From positions 12,985,043 to 13,049,042 of the forward strand of contig CM055267.1 in assembly GCA_029237695.1 (NCBI GenBank): a stretch of 64,000 bases of DNA. Direction: 5' to 3'. This stretch comes from Conchocele bisecta (Eukaryota; Mollusca; Bivalvia; Lucinida; Thyasiridae). The notes under the pieces are model-generated. The model searched no databases, was not told the DNA's origin, and was given only the letters and a program-made list of their open reading frames with translations. Shown piece after piece: positions 56,734 to 64,000 of this stretch (the first letter of the stretch is position 1; every line of letters starts with the position of its first letter). The translations under genes were made by a program, and so were the position numbers.

Positions 56734-57240
56734 TGTTCAGTTCCCGCCTTTTAAGGGTTACGGAAACTGGTCAATGAGAATTGTATCATTATATATAATT
56801 ATGCCGACACAAATGTGCAGGTTTTTCATGATTTACTCTGGTCATGAATTGGTTGATTTAATTGTGTTTAATATTTATGTAACAATACGGCTATATCCAG
56901 ACGGCCGACAAGATAGCGTCACAAATGAAACGCGCCTGGTTTGCTGGACTGTGGCCCCCATATATGACCAGCCTGTATGATGATCATTCATGGAGAGCAT
57001 AGTCATAAACTTGACCAATTAAAGCTGGTGATCTTTGTAGGAGGTTGAACATCAATAACAAATTATCTCTTTGCATGCTAGCAGTGAAAATAAAAGCCAA
57101 CAAATTAAGAGTATTGTACTTCTTTCTCTCTCTAAATATGTCTTGGAATTTCATTAATTTCAAGACATATTCAATGGCGTGATGTTTACAGGGAGAAATA
57201 AAAGAAAATATACATGTGCTAGTAATTAATTTCTCCTGGT
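56734..57240. other. intergenic, one small hairpin
   Basis: AATATGTCTTGGAATTTC/AATTTCAAGACATATT at 57136-57172 forms a short stem. Nothing else. Confidence 0.45.
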
Positions 57241-57645
57241 GCTGTTGTGAGTCCTATTACCCCACCCACATGGTATTGTGAGTTCCATTACCCCACCCAC
57301 CTGGTGTTGTGAGTTCCATCTTAGATACGTAGCAACAGTACGACAGCAGGTGGGTGGGGTAATGGGACTTTTTCAATGGGCATTTTTTTATGTCCGAGTC
57401 TTTCACCTGTGATAATGTTCTCATGTTGTTTTGGCAAACCAGTAACACAAATAAACAACAACAATTTGGTTTGGAAACATGCTGCAGTATAAAACCCCTC
57501 AATGCCATCCCCAACCCTGGAATGTGATTGGGATGGAGGACACCCACAGACAATGGCATACAGGCGGAAATTCAGATGGCCCAATATGCCTGAAAGGTGG
57601 AATATTAACTCTTTCACCCCTAAGTAACTGGAATGGATTTTGATC
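57240..57645. repeat. dispersed repeat copy 1 (pair with 62915-63420)
   Basis: CCCCACCCACCTGGTGTTGT tandem sentences, then CAGCAGGTGGGTGGGGTAAT, CTTTTTCAATGGGCATTTTT, TTGGTTTGGAAACATGCTGC and CAATGCCATCCCCAACCCTG. These occur in the same order and orientation 5.7 kb downstream. Confidence 0.85.
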
Positions 57646-57689
57646 TGTTAAGTTTGCAACCAATCCAATGTGATGTTTACAGGGAGATG

Positions 57690-58065
57690 TTTACCTATCA
57701 ACAGCTAAGGTCATGTAAGGCCAGCCAAACAGGTTTGATCCCGTTTTAATCTGCTGCATTGGGGGGAAAATTCCAAAATCAGAACTGAATATTTACATCG
57801 AGAACAAATATATTCAGCCCTGAAATTAGAATAACCTGACCTGGTGGCAGGTCCATACCACACCAAAGTCACTTGGCCCCTTCCCCTAAAGTAGGATTAC
57901 GAATAATCGTAATACTCACATAAGGGGTATAACCAGATTCAACTGTCACATACAAAATGCCAAAGACGTATGTGAGGGCCAAACCAGGTCTCCAGTCGGG
58001 ATTCCGGTAAGGATGAACCCCGATCGTTAAATTACCCATCACATGATCCCACCTGCCACCCACAC
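57690..58065 (-). mobile_element. V element, reverse, full length
   Basis: CCTATCAACAGCTAAGGTCA, GGTTTGATCCCGTTTTAATC, AGCCCTGAAATTAGAATAAC, CCACACCAAAGTCACTTGG and CGGGATTCCGGTAAGGATGA. It closely matches the reverse complement of 3305-3610, including the ATTACGAATAATCGTAATAC part. Confidence 0.85.
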
Positions 58066-58924
58066 ATGTGCTAGTAATTAATTTTCGTCTGCTATTTTTT
58101 AACTATTTATAGCCCACAATTTTCCCAGCATGCAAAGAGTTAAACAATGTATATAAACTGTTAACAAGTTATCAAGTATTAGTGTTAGGTGAGTTTTTTA
58201 TGACTACGGTACTTAAAAATATATTACATGATATGTATAGAAATCACAATTAAACTGTGATGCAAAAAATACACATGCACGTATCAAACACAGAAACATG
58301 TCAACTACATTTACTAAATCTATTTTATTTTTCGAAAATAACTCGCTACTGTGAGTAAAAATGTTTTGTTTATAAAATAAATCCTGCATATGAATTTTCA
58401 ATATTCGCGAAATGTAACTTCGACTTGACTGGCAGAAGAACATTGCTATATTGTACTGACATGTACCATAACTATTGTCTGTGCCATTTCAAGTTTGCAG
58501 ATGGCTATTGGAAAATTAAATATATCAAATCTAACAATCATCAAACTGTAAGTGAGAAATACATGCAGCCCCATTTAGTTTAAATAATTTCATCATGCTT
58601 GCATGGGCTTTCAAAATTTGGGACCATTTCCTATCAATACAGCCAGGTTCAGCAGAAAATTTACAATTTTTCTTTCTTTTTTATATATTACCCTCCATAG
58701 TAGCCTGTGTTAAAGTCTCATATTTTATGCAAATTGTTTAATCAATGATTAACAAGCAATATTGGTTGAAGGGGACATTTTTATTACATGTATATTGAAA
58801 AAAAAGTACTTGTATTTATCCGAAGTATTGAGTATGTTTAAATTGTCTAAAAACCCATCGGCTGATTTTAAATAGAACAGACACTCAGCTACTATGTTAA
58901 ATTCCCAGGAAATAGGAAAATCGT
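58066..58924. other. intergenic, nothing recognised
   Basis: AT-rich, with no repeats matched and no coding signal. Confidence 0.4.
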
Positions 58925-59100
58925 TTTTTCGCAATAAAATCAATATTTGATGGAATTTCATCAAACAATTTTTTTTGGGGAGGGTGACTTTTTTGTTATT
59001 GGTGAAAAAGTACTTACATTTAAATATTTTTTAGATTTAATGTGTTTAATAGTCAAAAGTTTGTCGGCAGAAAAACGTGCAACAGACAGTAACTTGTAAG
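58925..59100. mobile_element. fragment shared with KDM1A intron 5 foldback
   Basis: GCAATAAAATCAATATTTGA, TGGAATTTCATCA, GGGGAGGGTGACTTTTTTG and CAAAAGTTTGTCGGCAG match 31037-31190 closely. Confidence 0.8.
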
Positions 59101-59635
59101 TTATGTACAGCAACACCATCATCTCACCTGATAGACTGACACGGTATCGGATCACGTGGTTTCCGAATATTTCTAAACGACAATTACTGACGTGACGTAA
59201 TCAGTGACATTATTTTCATAGTAGATTTTCTTTAAAATATTCCTAACAGACGGATTTAGATGATTTATGTTGCACCAAAGTCGACGACTTCCGCGTTTTA
59301 TGGGTGCTATAAAAGTTAATTACAATAACTTAATATAACTTTCACGAATAATCGAGTATCGTTTATATCTTACATTCACCTGCTGTAGAATTTTATTTAC
59401 AATGACGGTATTAACTGATTCTCCGTCAAAACAACAGATCGAATTATGAGATTAAATCTAACTGTACAATAAACGGCAATCAGTTCTGCATTTGCTACGC
59501 TATGTTTCACAAAAATATGTCATTCCATTCAAAAGATGCCGGTACTACAGTAAATTCACTGTAAACCCATCTAAAAACATGACATGACACCATTCAGAAA
59601 CTATGTGAACCTACACCCTGACTAAGACACCAGTA
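59101..59635. other. intergenic, nothing recognised
   Basis: A GATGATTTATG/ACCACGTGATAC-like relation to 1040-1170 (TCCTAACAGACGGATTTAGA, GACGTAATCAGTGACATTA, CGAGTATCGTTTATATCTTA) shows that an element spanning 1000-1170 is present here in reverse. No gene is seen. Confidence 0.5.
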
Positions 59636-59944
59636 GCCTATTTCACCAACATTGCAAAGTATACCTATCTAGGAAAGTATACTTTGAGGGAGTAATCATT
59701 TATTTTTCCTGAAATGCATTATTTCATATAGAACTAACAACTGCATATATTTGATGATTAAAAGTACAATGTATGCAAAATTATTATACTGAATTTATTA
59801 CATTATCACAGCAAAAATGGCTGTGATAATGTAATAAATTCAGTATAATAAAAATTAATAAATTTATCATAAAATTGAAAATTTCTCCCTCAAAGTATAC
59901 TTTGCTAGAAAAGTATACTTTGCAATGTTGGTGAAATAGGCTAC
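59636..59944. mobile_element. M4 foldback MITE
   Basis: GTAGCCTATTTCACCAACAT, TGCAAAGTATACCTATCTAG to CTAGAAAAGTATACTTTGCA, ATGTTGGTGAAATAGGCTAC. The centre TTACATTATCACAGCAAAAA, TGGCTGTGATAATGTAAT is longer than in 38766-39053. Confidence 0.9.
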
Positions 59945-60602
59945 AGCAATGAACTTATCATGAACATGTTTTTATCGAGAAATATTGAAAATAAAACATT
60001 TCCAGCAGACGACAAAATTTAATTCAGCGTAGTAAGGGCTAAAGTGGTGATTGGCAGTGCTCCCATACCCTCTTGACCTGCAGGCAATGATCATGTATGT
60101 TGAATGATGCTTAACCTTTAGAATGCGGAAACGTAAATTGTCGTCTGCTGTTGTGTCATATGTTATATTACTTGCTACCCAGTGATTTATCGTGATTCTG
60201 GAGGGATTTACTTGAAGGAAATGTTTCCTCCTAGACGTGCGCGAGACGTAATTGACGTCACATTTTGACGTCATTTCCGACGATGATACAATTCAAACGC
60301 TAACGTCAAAATTGTAAATTTAAAATTGACAACGTTATAAGCTGGTCTAAGAGCAAATTTCACATTTTTCGAAGAGCATGTAATATACAATTTATTCCAG
60401 CATCATTTTGAAATAGCGGATTTATTACCTTTGACATCTGTACATCCGAAACAAAGAAACTCATGCTCCGCACTCGTATTCTTTATCGGATTTCCAGATG
60501 TCTCGGGGAAATAAAATGGTAGTTGAATAAACTATATCTTTTTCTCTCATTAAACATGGTTTGGCAGCACTTTAGAATCATTCCAAATGAAAATTATAAG
60601 AA
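59945..60602. other. intergenic with broken M1 arms
   Basis: An M1 right end (CAGCAGACGACAAAATTTAA) lies at 60003, an M1 left end (GTCGTCTGCTGTTGTG) at 60140, and an M1 inner arm (AACATGGTTTGGCAGCACTT) at 60553. They show rearranged M1 copies next to the LINE. No coding region. Confidence 0.5.
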
Positions 60603-60632
60603 TTTAACCAGAAACATAGAAGACAGTAATAT

Positions 60633-61862
60633 ATGTGCATCCTGTTGTACGCAGATGACGTCGCGTTAATTGCCCCGACGGAAGAATCTCTTCAGACAAT
60701 GTTGAACGCAGTTAACCGGTGGTGCGTGAAGTGGAGATTAAGTCTAAACCAGGACAAAACAAAAGTTGTTCACTTCCGCCCTTCTACTGCCCCCAGGTCT
60801 AATGTTCGCTTCACATGTGGTAATTTTCATGTAAATCTATCCAGTACATACAAATATCTAGGCTTGTGGTTTCACGAGCACCTGGACATGAAATACGCCG
60901 TTTCTGAATTGGCCAAATCAGCAAGTCGAGCCCTGTCCGCCCTATATACTAAGTATTTACACTTGGGAGGGATGACGTTACGATGTTTCAAAAAGCTATA
61001 TGAAAATCTAGTAGAACCCGTATTGTTCTATGCTAGCGGCATTTGGGGCCTCACAAACCATAGAAAAATAAATACTGTACAAAATAAAGCGTGCAGGTAT
61101 TTTCTGGGCCTCGGGAAAAACGCATCTAATATAGCATCCCAGGGAGACATGGGCTGGTCTGGCTGTTTTGTCAAACAGAAACTTGAAGTGAGTAGGCTTT
61201 ATTGCAAGTTGAAGCGGCTGGACAATACTAGACGTGTGAAAATGGTGTTTAATTGGTCAAGTACGCACGGCAAGTGCTGGGAGCGTAGAGTGAAGACTTT
61301 CGCCGATAGCCTAGACATATGGCAGACATTTGAAAACTGTGACTTCACCACTAAAACTGTTATTAAATGTGTTAAAACTAAGCTCATGAACTTGGACGCG
61401 AGCACGTGGAAAACTGGTCTACATAATGACAGAAATAACCCCAACGGTAACAAACTGAGAACATATAGACTATACAAACACGAGTTGAAAAGTGAACATT
61501 ACGCCTCGATCAGTATGCAGCGCTGCCACCGAAGCATTCTAGCGAAATTCCGCAGCGGTAGTTTACCACTTTTTGTGGAAACTGGTCGCTACAGTGGGGT
61601 GCCACTAACAGACAGACTTTGTAAACTTTGCCAGTCTCGCCAAGTGGAAGATGAAATGCATTTTTTACTCACCTGTGATTTTTACAATGATTTAAGACGT
61701 ACATTGTTTTTTAAAGCTGAATCTAGCAATACTGATTTTCACAGACTATCTGAGAATGAAAAGCTAATTTTTCTCATGAATAATGTTAATTTGACTCATA
61801 CACTTGCATCAATTTTATCACTAATGTTTCGTAGAAGAAAACAATTTCTCCCTACTGTTTAA
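60633..61862 (+). CDS. non-LTR retrotransposon ORF2, C-terminal part (RT palm to C-terminus)
   Basis: The 409-codon open frame starts at the catalytic core of a reverse transcriptase: LLYADDVALIAPTEESLQ (YADD at about residues 6-9), then WCVKWRLSLNQDKTKVV, then STYKYLGLWF, the usual order of RT motifs C, D and E. A long C-terminal region follows. It includes CHRSILAKFRSGSLPLFVE and a Cys-His cluster CKLCQ...EMHFLLTC, common at the end of LINE ORF2 proteins. In-frame stops lie just upstream (TAA at 60627), and the endonuclease and RT fingers are absent, so the copy is 5'-truncated. The ATG is fortuitous. The clade (jockey/CR1-like) is not resolved. No stop or frameshift in 409 codons suggests a fairly young insertion. 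Confidence 0.92.
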   Translation: MCILLYADDVALIAPTEESLQTMLNAVNRWCVKWRLSLNQDKTKVVHFRPSTAPRSNVRFTCGNFHVNLSSTYKYLGLWFHEHLDMKYAVSELAKSASRALSALYTKYLHLGGMTLRCFKKLYENLVEPVLFYASGIWGLTNHRKINTVQNKACRYFLGLGKNASNIASQGDMGWSGCFVKQKLEVSRLYCKLKRLDNTRRVKMVFNWSSTHGKCWERRVKTFADSLDIWQTFENCDFTTKTVIKCVKTKLMNLDASTWKTGLHNDRNNPNGNKLRTYRLYKHELKSEHYASISMQRCHRSILAKFRSGSLPLFVETGRYSGVPLTDRLCKLCQSRQVEDEMHFLLTCDFYNDLRRTLFFKAESSNTDFHRLSENEKLIFLMNNVNLTHTLASILSLMFRRRKQFLPTV

Positions 61863-62370
61863 TTTCTTATCAAATACAATTCATTGCAAACTACTTGTAC
61901 AAATTCAATTCCATTTTATCAATTTTTATTAATTTTTCAACTTTTGTATGCATTTTTTACATTTTCCGCATCTTTCGGATTTAACCAACTTGTACAATCA
62001 CTTGTTAAATATAGCAAATCCATTCGCATTGAACATATCACCACTGCAACCACTGTAGACCCAGACCGGCCGGCGATGTATAGCCGACTGGCCATGGTCA
62101 GCAGTGTTTGTCAGCATGTCATATGCACGCTCCTACTGCATTCCGCTTGCATATTGAACTCTGTTTATATCGAGTTCAGTCTGAAAGCGGAAACATAGGC
62201 GCATGTCAAGATCAGAATCAATTAATTTTACACGAATCCCACATTGCCATGTATTTGTGTCTCATAGGCCGATGTCGGCCGGATCTCTTAAAAATGTAAT
62301 TTCGCTCACATGTATTATAACCTTGTTTTAAGAGATGTGACACGTTAATAAAATATTTTACTACTACTAC
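61863..62370 (+). mobile_element. 3' UTR and tail of the non-LTR retrotransposon
   Basis: Non-coding sequence after the ORF ends in GTTAATAAAATATTTTACTA and an ACT microsatellite (CTACTACTACTA, 62360-62371). AATAAA at 62347 and a simple trinucleotide tail are typical 3' ends of LINEs that prime on a repeat rather than poly(A). The motif GGCCGATGTCGGCC near 62268 may form a small hairpin. Confidence 0.75.
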
Positions 62371-62914
62371 TATGTTTCTGGTTATTCACAATTTGCAATG
62401 CAGATAATTCATTATTCTCAACATTCAACAGAAAATATGTAAGTGTATAAATGAAAACATTCTGGATGGTAGGAATATGTTTGGTTTGGATAAAATTCCT
62501 GTTTACTCAAGTACACTACATGTATACATAAAGTGGTTTTGTGAACACTTGAAAAAATGATGTAACTGACAAACTAAAAGTGTTTGTAAAACAGAATTCC
62601 ACCGCTGGTGAGCAGTCGAGAACAAAATACCATAGAAATGCATTAAAAGTTTGAAACTGATACATATACACCTACATAAACATGGGCCACCAGCTGACAC
62701 AAGAAACACTCTGTCGTCTGCATCAACATGGTCTAGATCATATACTACTCCATTCAGGGACTACAGTGTGTATCATTTAGTCAATCAACTATTTAGTGTG
62801 CATCTGTATGTCAGTCTAACTGTGTATACATACTCAGTCAGGACATACATTAGTATTAATGTACACAGGTGGACGACGACTCGGACCTGTTACATAAATA
62901 AATGCCCATTGAAA
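62371..62914. other. intergenic, nothing recognised
   Basis: The first 15 nt (TATGTTTCTGGTTA with the preceding C) are the reverse complement of 60605-60619 on the other side of the LINE. Beyond that no feature is seen. Confidence 0.45.
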
Positions 62915-63560
62915 AACATTCCATCACCCCACCCATCTTGTTTTGTGAGTTCTGTTACCCCACCCACCTGGTGTTGTGAGTCCCATTACCCCACCCACAT
63001 GGTATTGTGAGTTCCATTACCCCACCCACCTGGTGCTGTACTGTATGCTACGTATCTTAGATACGTAGCAACAGTACGACAGCAGGTGGGTGGGGTAATG
63101 GGACTTTTTCAATGGGCATTTTTTTATGTCACAGGTCCGAGTCTTTGACCTGTGATAATGTTCTCATGTTGTTTTGGCAAACCAGTAACACAAATAAACA
63201 ACAACAACTTGGTTTGGCAACATGCTGCAGTATAAAACCCTCAATGCCATCCCCAACCCTGGAATGTGATTGGGGTGGAGGACACCCACAGACAAATGGC
63301 ATACAGGCGGCAATTCAGATGGCCCAATATGCCTGAAAGCTGGAATATTAACTCTTTCACCCCTAAGTAACTGGAATGGATTTTGATATGTTAATTTTGC
63401 AACCAATCCAATCGTCATAAAATGATTATCAGACTAGTCCATTTATGAAAATTACTTGCAAAAAGTGTAGATCCTGGTGAGATGGCTCGTCACGTACCGA
63501 CTCATCTGGATCTACACCGTTTGACAATACCACTGTATAGGTCTGTAGTGTTGAAAGGGT
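62915..63560. repeat. dispersed repeat copy 2 (pair with 57240-57645)
   Basis: It has the same order of blocks as copy 1, with a palindrome GTATGCTACGTATCTTAG, ATACGTAGCA at 63044. It continues into ACTCTTTCACCCCTAAGTAA, CAACCAATCCAATCGTC, GAGATGGCTCGTC and GTTGAAAGGGTTAA. That last part also occurs just upstream of the KDM1A exon at 27507. Confidence 0.85.
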
Positions 63561-63880
63561 TAAATGTCTAAAATATCTAATATATTCTAAATTTCAGAAT
63601 GTGTCTAATTCCTAGATCGGCCAGGTCAGGAAGACATTGATAGGAGCATAAACGCAGAATGCTATGGAATGTGGTCTCCCCAACCCTTTATACATGAACA
63701 AATACATATATACTCTCAGGCAATAGCTATATTAAAAATAATCTATTTCTCCGTATTTTTCCTTGAAACTATAGTATGTGATAATTTCCAATAACCTCCG
63801 AAGGGAAGAGAATTTAATACACATTGTTTTAAAGTCACTCTTTTTATTGAATTTTCGACCACATGGTCTTTATCAAAATA
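63561..63880. other. intergenic, nothing recognised
   Basis: No repeat or exon identified. Confidence 0.4.
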
Positions 63881-63883
63881 GTA

Positions 63884-64000
63884 TGAAAATGTTTTGGCAG
63901 TCCTACACGACGTCCATAGTCTAGCAGTAAACCGGATGTTTTAGTGAAAATGTTTTGGCAGTCCTACATGACGTCCATAGTGTAGCAGTAAACCGGATGT
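63884..64000. repeat. 62-bp tandem repeat, cut by the window end
   Basis: GAAAATGTTTTGGCAGTCCT, ACACGACGTCCATAGT and CAGTAAACCGGATGT occur twice, 62 bp apart, and the array runs to the last base. Copy number is unknown. Confidence 0.85.

Overview
The window is metazoan nuclear DNA, most likely from a marine bivalve mollusc. It has one intron-split gene with GT-AG splice sites and no operons or Shine-Dalgarno sites. The rest is AT-rich and packed with foldback MITEs, tRNA-derived SINEs, a truncated LINE, minisatellites, and tandem repeats carrying AAGGTCA motifs of a kind I associate with bivalves. The species assignment is inference; the gene assignment is firm.

The only recognisable host gene is the 3' part of KDM1A/LSD1, the lysine-specific histone demethylase, on the + strand. 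Seven exons can be joined without a break in frame: 1830-1903, 15958-16106, 27507-27602, 29103-29305, 30369-30611, 31521-31602 and 36101-36318. They total 1065 nt, or 354 residues plus TGA. They encode the end of the tower helix and the C-terminal half of the amine-oxidase domain, including the NLNK lysine (human K661) and the [16 protein letters not shown] motif. The promoter, SWIRM domain, N-terminal FAD fold and most of the tower lie upstream of the window. The last exon is followed by an ATTAAA signal at 36461.

The introns hold the unusual content. Intron 1 (1904-15957) carries four families of about 165-180-bp tandem repeats, a 48-bp minisatellite (6704-9216) and several MITEs. Intron 2 (16107-27506) is almost entirely an 11-kb, 24-bp minisatellite. 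Its unit is the gene's own exon/intron junction: the last 10 nt of the exon plus the first 14 nt of the intron. Every unit therefore has a CAG|GTAAGG or CAG|GTAGGG donor, and it also matches the recursive-splice-site pattern (pyrimidine tract, CAG, GTAAG). The exon at 30369 has a tandemly repeated acceptor and a duplicated donor. The last intron (31603-36100) has a 41-bp minisatellite of about 3.2 kb.

From 36.5 kb to the end I see no host gene. The region is a mosaic of transposable-element fragments. Labels used below: M1 (foldback, ends GTCGTCTGCTG), M2 (foldback, ends GTTTCACTAAACTT), M3 (foldback, AGACACGCCATG), M4 (foldback, GCAAAGTATAC), P (piggyBac-like, TTAA target, GGTACATGCCCACT ends), V (about 350-bp SINE-like element with an AAAC-rich tail) and G (GATCAGGATCTACACTG dispersed repeat). 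A 5'-truncated non-LTR retrotransposon with an intact 409-codon reverse-transcriptase/C-terminal ORF lies at 60633-62370.

Parts of all three minisatellites look poorly polished (scattered one-base indels), so copy numbers are estimates from length.
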